In this document: piece by piece, positions 34,772 through 46,000 of the stretch | Layout of the letters: each line of letters opens with the position of its first letter | How positions within the stretch are numbered: the first letter of the stretch is position 1 | Assembly (NCBI RefSeq): GCF_000732615.1 | Contig: NZ_JPGL01000033.1 | Span: 1 to 64,000, forward strand | DNA length: 64,000 nt | DNA from: Burkholderia paludis | Lineage (GTDB): Bacteria > Pseudomonadota > Gammaproteobacteria > Burkholderiales > Burkholderiaceae | Direction of reading: 5' to 3' | Translations under genes and position numbers: made by a program | The notes under the pieces: generated by a model | Told to the model about the DNA's origin: nothing | Databases searched by the model: none | The model's input: only the letters and a program-made list of their open reading frames with translations

Positions 34772-36810
34772 CGCGCCCGCCTCAGATAGCTGCGTGCGAG
34801 CAGCCACAGGAAATACGGCGCGCCGAGCGCGGCCGTCAGGATGCCGAGCGGCAGGTCGCGCGGCGCGAACGCGACGCGGCCCACGCAATCTGCGACGCCG
34901 AGCAGCAGCGCGCCGATCAGCATCGCGGCGCCAATCTGCGCCCGCTGCCCGCGCAGGCCCGCGAGGCGCGCGGCGTGCGGCGCGATGAGCCCGGCGAACG
35001 CGACCGGCCCGGTGCCGGCCACGGCCGTCGCCGTCATCAGGCTCGCGACCGCGAGCAGCGCGAGCCGCGCGCGCGGCACGTCGAGGCCGAGCGCCGATGC
35101 CGACGCGTCGCCGAGCGACAGCAGCTCGAGCCAGCGGCCCGCGCGCCACGCGAACGGCAGGCTCGCGAGCGCCCACGGCAGCATCGCGGCGAGCGCGCCC
35201 CAGCCTTGCGCATAGGTGCTGCCGACGAGCCAGCTCAGCGCCTGCGTGATGTGCACGTGAAACTGCAGCAGCACGACGTTCAGCACCGCCGCGAGCAGCG
35301 CCGCGCAGGCGAGCCCGGTCAGCGTCACCCGCATCGGCTCGAGCCCGGTACGCCAGTTCAGCGCGACGACGAACCCGAGCGCGGCCGCACAACCGGCCCA
35401 CGCGAGCGGGACGTCCCACCACGCGACCGACGCCGTCGCACCCGGGGCGACCAGCATCACGATCAGCATCACGAGGCTCGCGGCGGCCGTGCCGCCGAAC
35501 ATTTCGGGGCCGGCGAGCGGATTGCGCGTCATGCCCTGCAGCAGCATGCCGCTCGCGCCGAGCAACGCACCGCCCAGCATCGCGATCAGCGTGCGCGGCA
35601 CGCGCAGCCCGACGATCTCGAGCGCCTCCGGCCGGCCCGCGATGAAGTCGCGCACCAGCACGCCGAACGGCACGCCGCTCGCGCCGTGCGAAGCCGTCAG
35701 CAGCGCGACGACGACGAGCGCCAGCGCCCCGGCGATGAAGAAGCCGCGCGGCGCGGCGCGCGTGCGGGCCGTGCGCTCGACCGCGCCCATCATCAGGCGC
35801 GCCGGCGTCGGCGCCGCGGTGCGGCGCAGGATCATCAGCAGCACCGGCGTGCCGATCAGCGCGGTCGTCACGCCGAGCGGCATCAGTCCGTCGTCGCCGG
35901 CCGCGATCACGACCGCGTCGGCGACGAGCAGCAGCACCGCGCCCCACAGGGCCGACAGCGGCACGAGCCGCGACGGCCGGTGCACGCCCGCGCTGCGCAG
36001 CAGGTTCGGCGCGATCAGCCCGACGAAGCCGACCGGGCCCGCACGGCCGATCGCGACCGCCGTCAGCCAGGTCGCGAGCAATACGCACAGCGCGCGCAGC
36101 GCCTGCGGCCGCAGCCCGAGCAGGCTGGCCTGATCGTCGCCGAGGCGGATCAGGTCGAGCCCGCGCGCGAGCAGCAGCACGAGCGCGAAGGCCGGCAGCG
36201 CCAGCACGCACGCGATCGCGACGCCGTCCGCGCCGATCTGCTGCAGCGAGCCCGTGCTCCACAGCACGACGCTCACCGCCGAATCGTCGCTGAGCGTCAG
36301 CACGAGGGTCAGCAATGCATTGAGCGCGAGCGCGACGGCCGCGCCGGCCAGCGTCATCCGCAGCGGCGACGCGCGCCAGCCGCCCGCGACGCCGAACGTC
36401 AGCGCGGCGGCCGCGAGCCCGCCCGCGAATATCGCGGGCGACACCGGCAGCGCGGGCCAGATGAAGGTCGCGACGAGGCCGAGTTGCGCCCCCGTCGTCA
36501 CGCCGAGCAGGTCGCTCGATGCGAGCGGATTGTGCGTGACGGCCTGCAGCATCGCGCCCGCGATGCCGAACGCGGCGCCGGCGAGCGCGCCGGCGAGCAC
36601 GCGCGGCAACTGCGCGTCGACGAACAGCCGCCACGCCGCGCCGTGCGGATCGGCGAGCGCCGCGAGTCGTTCGACCGGCGCGCCGTATGCGAACAGCGCA
36701 TTCCACGCGAGCATCGCGACGAGCGCGACGACGCTGGCCGCGACCAGGGCGGCAAAGCCCGCGCCGTCGCGCACGCGCGCGGCGGCGGAAATCGGTGCCG
36801 CGCCGCTCAT
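34768..36810 (-). CDS. FhuB-like fused ferric-siderophore ABC permease
   Basis: Inner-membrane permease of 680 residues with two tandem FecCD units in one chain (about 20-330 and 350-670), the FhuB arrangement. Each half contains the conserved LPR-tLA/GaaLg-aSGmllQ-mtrNPLA type stretch: LPRVLAGALAGAAFGIAGA with NPLASSDLLG in the first half and VPRTLIAMLGGALLGASGM with NPLAGPEMFG in the second. Start ATG 36810 overlaps the ATPase stop by 4 nt (ATGA). Confidence 0.93.
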
Positions 36811-37607
36811 GTACCGAGCCTCGGCAGGCAGACCGGTTCGCCGTCGACCGTGAAGCGCCGCATCGGCGTCTCGAACACGGGTTCGAGCACGTCCGGCTGC
36901 ATGATCGCGTCGGGCTCGCCGCGCGCACGGATCGCGCCGTCGCGCATCAGCATGATCTCGTCGCTGAATGCGGCGGCCTGGTTCAGGTCGTGCAGCACCC
37001 ATACGACGGTCAGCCCCATCTCGCGCGCGAGATCGCGGATCAGCTTCAGCACGTCGACCTGGTGGTGAATGTCGAGGAAGGTGGTGGGCTCGTCGAGCAG
37101 CAGCACGCGGCCGCCCTGCGCGAGCGCCATCGCGATGAACGCGCGCTGCCGCTCGCCGCCGGACAGTTCGGCGAGATCGCGCTTGCGCAGCGCGTGAAGA
37201 TGGGTGCGCTCGATCGCGCGCTCGACGGCGTCGCGATCGTCGGCGCCCGGCCGGGCGGCGATCCCGGTGTAGCAATAACGCCCGGTCGCGACGAGTTCCT
37301 CGACGAGCATGCCTTCCGGCACGAGCGGATTCTGCGCGAGCATCGCGAGCCGCTGCGCGCGCTCGCGCGGCGCGAACTCGCCGAGCGGCCGGCCGTCCAG
37401 CCACACGCGCCCGGCGGATGGCTTGATCAGGCCGCCGAGCGAGCGCAGCAGCGTGCTCTTGCCGCAGCCGTTCGGCCCGCAGAGCGCGGTAATGCGGCCG
37501 GCTTCGAAGCCGACCGACAGATTGTCGAGCACGACCCGCGCGCCGAGCCTCACGTGGAGACCTTCGGCGCGCAGGACGGGCGCGACCTGGACATCGTTCA
37601 TGCGCAT
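36807..37607 (-). CDS. Ferric-siderophore ABC transporter ATPase (FhuC family)
   Basis: ATP-binding subunit driving siderophore import. 266 residues: Walker A GPNGCGKST, Q-loop QNPLVPEGML, signature LSGGERQRAF, Walker B VLLLDEPTTFLD, H-loop WVLHDLNQA. ATG 37607 has GGGAG at normal spacing; ATG 37601 is possible. It overlaps the fused permease by 4 nt and follows the receptor gene by 43 bp. Confidence 0.94.
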   Translation of the reverse strand: MRMNDVQVAPVLRAEGLHVRLGARVVLDNLSVGFEAGRITALCGPNGCGKSTLLRSLGGLIKPSAGRVWLDGRPLGEFAPRERAQRLAMLAQNPLVPEGMLVEELVATGRYCYTGIAARPGADDRDAVERAIERTHLHALRKRDLAELSGGERQRAFIAMALAQGGRVLLLDEPTTFLDIHHQVDVLKLIRDLAREMGLTVVWVLHDLNQAAAFSDEIMLMRDGAIRARGEPDAIMQPDVLEPVFETPMRRFTVDGEPVCLPRLGT

Positions 37608-37650
37608 GACGGCTCCCTGGCGACGGCTTGCGAGCACAAAATCATGCTGT

Positions 37651-39846
37651 TTACCACGAATAGCGCGCAGTCAGCAGCACGTTGCGACGCTGACCGTACT
37701 GGCAGCGCGTGGTATTGCCGCAGCGGGCGACATAGGTGCGGTCGAACAGGTTGTTCGCCGACAGCACGAAGCGCCAGTGCGGAATGTCGTAGTGAACCGC
37801 CGCATCGGCAACCGTGAACGAACCGACGCTCAGCGAGTTGTCGCTCGTCGCATAGCTCGAACCCATGTACTGCACGCCGGCGCCGAAGCCCATGCCGCGC
37901 AGCGGGCCGCCCGACAGCGTGTAGTCGAGCCACAGCGACGCGACGTTGCGCGGCGTCGCGGTCGGCGTCTTGCCGACCGTCGGGTCCGCCGAGCTGCCTT
38001 GCGTGATCTTCACGTCCTGCAGCGTGTACGCGGCAAGCAGCTTCAGGTTGTCGGTCAGCTCCGCGGTCGCCTCGAGCTCGAGGCCGCGGCTGCGGATCTG
38101 GCCGGTCTGGACGTTGCCGGTGGAAGCCGGATCGGGCGAGGCCGTCAGCGCGTTGTTCTGGCGCAGGTCGAACAGCGCGGCGGTCAGCGTCGCGTTCATG
38201 AAGGTCGGCTGGTACTTGACGCCGACCTCGACCTGCTTCGAGCGCAGCGGCGTGTACGGGTTGCCGTACGCGTCGTTGCCGATCACCGGCTGGAACGACG
38301 TCGAATAGCTGACGTACGGCGCGAAGCCCGAATCGAACAGGTACATCAACCCGGCGCGGCCGCTGAACGCGCTGTTGCGCTGCGACGTGCTCGTGCCGCC
38401 GAGATTGTCGTCGGTGCGCGACGACACCCAGTCCTCACGCCCGCTCAGCACCAGCACCCAGCGCTTGTACTTCATCTGGTCCTGCACGTACAGGCCGAAC
38501 TGGCGCTGCACCTGGCGCATCTGCGTGTCGTTGAACGACGGCGCGATGACCGGATCGTTGAGGGTGGTCGGGTTGTACAGGTTCAGCGCGTAGCCGCGGT
38601 ACGTGTACCCCTCGTTGTCCATGAAGTTCTGGTTCGTGTAGTTGAACCCGAACAGCAGCGAGTGTTCGACCGGGCCCGTCCGGACCTTGCCGAGCAACTG
38701 GTTGTCGATGTCGACGACGTTGAAGCTCGACTGCAGGTTCATCGCCGCGCGCTGGATCGTCTGCTGGTCCGCGCTCAGCGAATAGCCGAACAGCGCCTGG
38801 TTGTTGAGGTCCAGGTGCGAGTAGCGGAAGTTCTGCTTGAACGTCCAGTCGGTGCCGAGATGATGCTCGAAGAGGTACGCGAACGAGTACTGCGTCTTGT
38901 CGTAGTTCTCGTAGTTCGGGTTGCTGGTCGCGAGGCTCGTCGGGATCCGCTGGCCGAACTTCGTCGGCGCGACCGTGCCGTAGTACGGCAGGAAATTGTT
39001 CGAGTCCATCGTGTCGTCGCGCAGATAGCTCGCCATCAGCGTGAGCGACGTGTCGGCGTTCGGCCGGATCGTCACCGACGGCGCCACCAGCGTGCGCGTG
39101 CCGTGCACCGAATCGACCTGGTTTTGCGAATAGGTTTCCTGCGCGATGAAGCGGTACAGCACGCGGCCGTCCGCATCGACCGGGCCCGACGTGTCGACGC
39201 CGACCCCGTAGTGGTTGTAGCTGCCCGCCAGCAGGTCGACCTGGCCGCGCTGGTAGTCGGTCGGCATCTTCGACACCATGCTGACGACGCCGCCCGGCTC
39301 GCCGAGCCCGTACATCACCGACGCCGGCCCCTTCAGCACCTCGATGCGCTCGAGCTGGTACGGGTCGACGCGCCACTGGTCGAGGGCGCGCCCCGCCACC
39401 GCGGGCATCCGCGTGCCGTCGAGATAGAAGAAGTCGGAACTGAAGCCGCGAATGTTGAACGCGTCGTTACGCGTGTCGTTGCTGTAGTAGGTCGTCACGC
39501 CGGCCGTGTAGTGCAGCGCGTCGTTCAGGTTCGTCACGTTGCGTGCGTCGAGCTGGTCGCGCCCGATCACCGACACCGACTGCGGCGTTTCGTGCAGCGG
39601 CGTATCCGTCTTCGTTGCCGACGCGCCCTGGTACGCAACGAAGCCCTGCACCGGCCCGGTCGCGGTTTCCTTGCGATCCTTCACCGCGATCGTCGGCAGC
39701 ACGCCGTTCGCCGCCGCACCCGACGCCGGCGCTGCCGGCGCGGCGGGTGCCGCATCGGCGCCCGCATCCGCCGCCCACGCCGGCACCATGTTCACCGCCA
39801 TACCCACCAGCACGGCAATCGTCTTCTTCTGCATCCCTGCTCGCAT
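37651..39846 (-). CDS. TonB-dependent ferric-siderophore outer-membrane receptor
   Basis: 731-residue receptor of the FhuA/FpvA group, expected to take up the siderophore made here. A cleavable signal ends near PAWAADAG. The plug domain contains TPQSVSVIGRDQL and VLKGPASVMYGLGEPGG; the beta-barrel ends in LTARYSW. No N-terminal signalling domain of the FpvA/FecA kind is seen, which agrees with a sigma factor that has no anti-sigma partner here. GGGGAAG precedes ATG 39846. First gene of the receptor-ATPase-permease-reductase-binding-protein unit. Confidence 0.94.
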   Translation of the reverse strand: MRAGMQKKTIAVLVGMAVNMVPAWAADAGADAAPAAPAAPASGAAANGVLPTIAVKDRKETATGPVQGFVAYQGASATKTDTPLHETPQSVSVIGRDQLDARNVTNLNDALHYTAGVTTYYSNDTRNDAFNIRGFSSDFFYLDGTRMPAVAGRALDQWRVDPYQLERIEVLKGPASVMYGLGEPGGVVSMVSKMPTDYQRGQVDLLAGSYNHYGVGVDTSGPVDADGRVLYRFIAQETYSQNQVDSVHGTRTLVAPSVTIRPNADTSLTLMASYLRDDTMDSNNFLPYYGTVAPTKFGQRIPTSLATSNPNYENYDKTQYSFAYLFEHHLGTDWTFKQNFRYSHLDLNNQALFGYSLSADQQTIQRAAMNLQSSFNVVDIDNQLLGKVRTGPVEHSLLFGFNYTNQNFMDNEGYTYRGYALNLYNPTTLNDPVIAPSFNDTQMRQVQRQFGLYVQDQMKYKRWVLVLSGREDWVSSRTDDNLGGTSTSQRNSAFSGRAGLMYLFDSGFAPYVSYSTSFQPVIGNDAYGNPYTPLRSKQVEVGVKYQPTFMNATLTAALFDLRQNNALTASPDPASTGNVQTGQIRSRGLELEATAELTDNLKLLAAYTLQDVKITQGSSADPTVGKTPTATPRNVASLWLDYTLSGGPLRGMGFGAGVQYMGSSYATSDNSLSVGSFTVADAAVHYDIPHWRFVLSANNLFDRTYVARCGNTTRCQYGQRRNVLLTARYSW

Positions 39847-39941
39847 CGCTTCCCCGTTTATCCATTGCGCGCCGAAACCGCCCTGGCGCCCCCCTGCCCC
39901 GACCGGTAACAGACCGGCATCCCAAAAATAACCCCGGAATT

Positions 39942-39960
39942 GTAAATAATAATCACTCTT
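39942..39960. promoter_or_regulatory. Fur box upstream of the siderophore receptor gene
   Basis: GTAAATAATAATCACTCTT matches the Fur consensus at 13 of 19 positions by eye and lies in a clearly AT-rich island about 95-115 bp before the receptor start, directly after the end of the preceding NRPS gene. It implies an iron-repressed promoter for the receptor/transport unit. Confidence 0.65.
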
Positions 39961-40014
39961 ATTCGCAACACTAATTCTATTTGCCGGGCCGACTGAGCGG
40001 CCCGGCCGCCCCGC

Positions 40015-43000
40015 TCAGTCGGCGCCGAGCGCATCGAGCAGCGCGTCGAGCTGCCCGAGCCCGGCCAGCGCGACGCCCGCGTCGCCGCGCGCGGCCTCGA
40101 CGCGCGCGCTGAACGCGCGCAGCGTGGACGCCTCGAACACGGCGCGCAGCGGCACGTCGACCGCGAAACGCCGCGACACCTGCGCGACGAGCCGCGTGGC
40201 CAGCAGCGAATGGCCGCCGAGCGCGAAGAAATCGTCGTCCGGCGCGATCGCGTCGACGCCGAGCAGCGGCTCCCAGACCGCCGCCATCTCGTCCTCGAAC
40301 GCGCTGCGCGGCGCCTGCCCGGCCGGCCCTCGCACGGCGGGCGGCTCGGGCAGCGCGCGCCGGTCGAGCTTGCCGTTCGGCGTGAGCGGCAGCGCGTCGA
40401 GCACCGCGATGTGCGCAGGCTGCATGTACGCCGGCAACTGCTGCGCGAGCGCGTCGCGCAGCCGCGCGACATCGGGCGCGACGTCCGGCGCCGCGCACAC
40501 GTACGCGAGCAGGCGCGGGCCGCCGGGGCCGTCGCGCGCGATCACGACCGCCTGGCGCACGCCCTCGGCCGCGGCGAGCACCGCCTCGATCTCGCCGAGT
40601 TCGATCCGGAAGCCGCGCACCTTGACCTGATGGTCGATCCGGCTCAGGTATTCGACGCCGCCGTCCGGGCGCCAGCGCGCGAGGTCGCCCGTGCGGTACA
40701 TCCGCGTGCCGTCGGCCGCGAACGGATCGGGCACGAAACGCTCGGCCGTGAGCGACGGCCGCCCGTGATAGCCGCGTGCGAGGCCCGCGCCGCCGAGATA
40801 CACCTCGCCCGCGACGCCGAGCGGCGCCGGCTGCAGCGCGGCATCGAGCACGTACAGCGTCGTGTTCGCGATCGGGCCGCCGATCGACTGGTTGACGGGC
40901 TCGACCGTGTCGATCCGCGCGGCGCTCGTCCACACGGTCGCCTCGGTCGGGCCGTACAGGTTCCACAGCTGCGTGCCGGGCGCCGCGAGCGCGCGGGCGA
41001 GATCGGCCGGCAGCGCCTCGCCGCCGCAGAACATCCGCAGCCCGGGCGCCGGCCGCCAGCCGGCCTCGACGAGCATGCGCCAGGTCGCGGGCGTCGCCTG
41101 CATGACCTGTGCGCCGGCGAGCGCGCGCACGAGGAAGGCCGGATCGCGCGCCTCGTCGTGACGCGCGATGTGCACGCGTGCGCCGACGACGAGCGGCAGG
41201 ATCAGTTCGAGCACCGCGATGTCGAACGACAGCGACGTGACCGCGACAAGCGTGTCGGTCGCCTCCAGGCCGGGCGCCGCCTGCATCGCGCAGATGAAGT
41301 TCGCGAGCGCGTCGTGCGTGACGACGACGCCTTTCGGACGCCCCGTCGAACCCGACGTGTAGATTGCATAGGCGGCCTGCCCCGGCGCGATGCGGGCCGC
41401 GGCGAACGGCGCGGCGTCGCCGCCGTCGTCCCGGCCATCCTGCTCCGGCGCGACGATCGGCACGCCCGGCCCGGCCGGCAGGCGCGCGCGGCCCGCGTCG
41501 TCCGCGATCGCGGCGCGCACGCCCGCATCCTCGAGCACGTAGGCGATGCGATCGAGCGGATATTCGGGGTCGAGCGGCACATAGGCCGCGCCGACCTTCC
41601 ACACCGCGAGCATCGCGACCGGCATGTCGACGCCGCGCTGCATCGCGATCGCGACGCGATCCTCGACGCCGACGCCGAGCGCGCGCAGCCGCCGGGCGAG
41701 CCGGTCGCTGCGCTGCTCGAGCGTCGCGTAATCGAGCTGCGTATCGCCGCAGACGAGCGCGACCGCGCCGGGCACGCGCCGTGCCGTCGCCGCGATGCGC
41801 TCCGGCACCGGCCGCGCGGTATCCGGCAGGCGCGGGCCGCGGCTGAACGCGGCGATCTGCGTGCGCTGCGGCGCGTCGAGCAGCGCGATGTCGCCGAGCG
41901 TCGCGGTCGACGGTGCGGCCAGCGCCCGCAGCGCTTCGCGCAGATGCGCGCCGAGCCGGTCGATCGCGTCCGGCGCGAAACGCGTCGCGTCGTAGTTGAA
42001 GCGCACGCGCAGCGCGGACTCCACCGTCGCGACGACGCTCAGCGGATAGCCGGTCGTCTCGGCGGTCGCGAGGTCCGTGTAGCGCAGCGCGCGCGGGTCG
42101 TCGCCGTGCGCGAGCAGCGACGCGTCGAGCGGATAGTTCTCGAACACGACGAGCGTGTCGAACGCCGCGCCGGCGCCCGCCCGCAGCCGCTGGATCGCCG
42201 CGAGCGGCACGTGCTCGTGCTCGCGCAGCGCGAGGTTTTCGTCCTGCAGCGCGTGCAGCCATGCGTCGCGCGCCTGCCCGGGCGACACGTCGCGCACGAT
42301 CGGCAGCGTGTTGATGAACAGGCCGACCATCTCCTGCGCCCCCGCGACCGCATCGGGGCGGCCCGCGACGGTCGCACCGAATGCAACGGTCGACTGGCCC
42401 GTGTAGCGCGCGAGCAGCACGAGCCACGCGCCCTGCAGCAGCGTGTTCAGCGTCAGCCGCCGGGTGCGGGCGAATGCGGCCAGCGCGGCCGTTTCGTCGC
42501 TGCTCCACGCGACGTCCGCCTGCGCGTGCCGCACGGCGGGCGCCACGGCGGGCGCGGCCAGCGCGCCCGCGAGCAGCGTCGGCTCATCGGGCGCACCGAT
42601 GCGCGGCGCCCAGAACGCGGCGCTCGCGGCGCCGAGCGACGCACCGTCGCCGCTGCGTTCCGGGTCCGCGGCCAGCCAGCCGAGATAGTCGCGATAGCGC
42701 GGCGGCGCGCCCGCCCAGTCGGGTGTGTCGGGCGCCCGATAGCGGCCGACGACTTCGGCCAGCACGCGTGCGCTGCTCCAGCCGTCGAGCAGCAGGTGAT
42801 GGCGCGTCCACAGGAAGCGGTAGCGCTCGCCCGGCAACTGCACGAGCGCCGCGCGCATCAGCGGCGCCTGTTCGAGGTCGAACGGCGTCTCGCGCTGGCT
42901 CGCCGCGTATTCGTCGAGCGCGCGCGCCGGATCGGCGGCGGCGCGCAGGTCGACGCGTGCGAGCGGCATCCGCGCCGTGCGGTCGACCCACTGCATCGGC

Positions 43001-46000
43001 GCGGCGCCGTCGTCCGCCAGTTTCGCGAGCGCGGTGCGCAGCACCGGATGGCGCGCCACCGTCGCATCCCACGCGGCCTCGAAGCGCGCGAGGTCGGGCG
43101 CGTCGAGCGTCAGCTCGAACTGGTTCAGGTAGCGGGCGTCGTCGGGCGCGTATTGCACTTCGAACAGGATGCCGCGCTGCATCGGCGACAGCGGATAGAT
43201 ATCCTCGACGCGCGCGGGCGGCAGGCCCAGTGCCGCGAGGCCCGCGGCATCGAGCGCCGCGACCGGGAAATCGGCCGGCGCGAGTGTCGCGAAATCGTCG
43301 CGTCCGGCCCGCTCGACCAGCGCGGCGAGCGCGTTGGCGAACGCGTCCGCGAGCGCGTCGACCCGTTGCGCGTCGCAGCGCGCCGTGTCGAAGGTCAGGT
43401 CGACCCGCAGCCGGTCGCGCTGCACGCGCGCATCGAGCGCGAGCGCGGCCGACGGCGCGGCGCCCGGATCGCGTTCCGCGCCGTGCGGCGCATCGGCCAG
43501 CGCGAACAGCCCGTCGTCGTCGCCGTCGAGCCCCGCGTCGACGCGGCCGAGATAGTTGAAGCGCAGGTTCGGCAGCGGCAGCGCGCGCAGCCGTGCGCGC
43601 GTCGCGTCGTCGCCGAGTTCGCGCAGCAGGCCGAAGCTCACGCCGTCGTCCGGCGTCGCGCGCAGTTGCTGGCGATTGTGCGTGAGCGCCGCGGCCGGGT
43701 CGGCCGACGCGCGCAACGCGACAGGATAGAGGCTCGTGAACCAGCCGACGCTGCGCGCGCAATCCGGCGCGCCGGGCAGCTCGTCGCGGCCGTGGCCCTC
43801 GACCTCGACCCACACGTCGGCGTCCGCGACGCCGGCCGTGTGCGCGAGCGCCTGTGCGAACGCGGTCAGCAGCAGATCGTCGACGTGCAGCCGGCGCGCG
43901 CTGCCCGGCAGCGCGAGCAATGCGCGCGTCAACGACGCGTCGAGCGCGCGATGCGCGCGGCCCGTGCGGGCGGCGCCCGGCCCGGCCGTGCCCGCGAGGC
44001 TGTCGAGCGGCCACGCGCGGGCGCCGTCGCCGGCCCGCAGCCATGCGTCAGCCGACGCGGCCAGCGCGCCGGAGGCGAGCCGTGCGCGCCAGTCGGCCGC
44101 CCACGCATGCGCGGCGACGCCGGCATCCGGCAACGCGGCCGTGTCGCCCGCGACGATGCGCCGGTACGCATGCTCGAGTTCGTCGAACAGCACGCGCCAC
44201 GACACCCCGTCGATCGCCAGATGGTGAATCGCGACGAACAGGTACGCGCCGCCGTCGTCGAGCGTCGCGTGCAGCGCGCGCAGCGTCGTGCCGGCCGCGA
44301 GATCGAGGCTGCGCTGCGCGGCATCGCACTGCGCGTCGAGGTCGGCGAGATCGCGCGCGCGGACCTGCGCGACGCAGGACGCGCGGCTCGCGGCCTGCGC
44401 GGCGTCGAACGCTTCGCGCATGCGCCAGGCGCCGGCCGCATCGCGCTGCGCGCTCAGGCGCAGCGCCGCGTGACGCGCGACGAGCACCCGGAATGCGGCG
44501 TCCAGCGCGGCCGGATCGAGCGACGCGGTCGTGCGCACCAGCACCGACTGGTTCCAGTGCGCGGGATTCGGCAGATCCAGCGCGAAGAAGCGCGCCTGCG
44601 CCGGCGTCGGCGTCCAGTCGCCGCCCGCGTTCGCCGCCGGAGCGGCGGCGCGCGGCGCGCCGGCGGCGGGCGCCGCCGCTAGCGGCGTCGCGACCTGCGC
44701 GAGCGCCGCGATCGTCTGATGCTCGAACACCTGGCGCGGCGTCAGCTTGATCCCCGCGCGACGCGCGCGGCCGATGATCTGCAGGCTCAGGATCGAGTCG
44801 CCGCCGAGATCGAAGAAATTCGCGTGGCGGCCGACCGACGGCACGCGCAGCACCTGCTGCCAGAGCTGCGCGAGCGTCGTTTCCAGTTCGCCCTGGGGCG
44901 GTGCGTCGTCCGCGGCCGGTGCGGCGGCCGGCTGCGGCTGCGGCAGCGCGCGCCGGTCGAGCTTGCCGTTCGGCGTGAGCGGCATGCGCTCGATCGCGAG
45001 CACGTGCGCGGGCACCATGTAGTCGGGCAGATGCGCGGCGAGATGCGCGCGCCACGCGGCCGGATCGGCGGACACGCCGGCCCGCGGCACGACGTACGCG
45101 AGCAGTTGCTGCGCGCCGTCGTCGCGCGCGGCGCCGATCACCTCGGCCTGCGCGACGTCCGGATGGTTGCGCAGCACGTGTGCGACCTCGCGCGGCTCGA
45201 CCCGGTAGCCGCGAATCTTCAGTTGATCGTCCGCGCGGCCGACGAACAGGATCGACCCGTCGTCGGTCCAGCGCACCCGGTCGCCGCTGCGGTACAGGCG
45301 CTCGCCGGTTCCGCGCGGGTCGGGCACGAAGCGCTCGGCGGTCAGCGCCGGGCGGCCGAGATAGCCGCGCGCGACGCCCGGGCCGCCGAGATACAGCTCG
45401 CCGTCGACGCCGGCCGGCACCGGTTCGAGCCGCGCGTCGAGGATCTGCGCGTACGCGTTCGGCAGCGGCCGACCGACCGGCACCTCGGCCCCGCCCGCGC
45501 GCGGCTCGACCTGCGCGGCGAGCACGCCGACCGTCGTCTCGGTCGGCCCGTAGTGATTGAAGATCCGGCACGCGGGCCGAAGCGCGCGAACCTGCTCGGC
45601 GAGCGCCATCGGCAGCGGTTCGCCGCCGAGCACGAGCGCGCGGGCGGGCAACGCGCGCTCGGGGCGGTCGCCCTGCAGCAGCGCGGCCAGGTGGCTCGGC
45701 ACGATCTTCAGCACGTCGATCGCATGGCGCGCGACGTAGTCCGCGAACCGGCCCGGATCGAACGCGCATTCGGCGTCGGGCAGGTACAGCGCGGAGCCGC
45801 TGGCAAGCGCGCCGAACAGCACCGTGTGCCCGAGATCGGCCGCGACCGTCGACACCATCGCCATGCGCAGGTCGTCGCCCCAGCCGAACCGCTCGACGAC
45901 GCCGAGCGCGTAGTCCGCGAGCGCGCCGTGGCTGACGACGACGCCCTTCGGCTTGCCGGTCGAGCCCGACGTGTAGATCAGGTAGGCGGCCTGGCGCGGC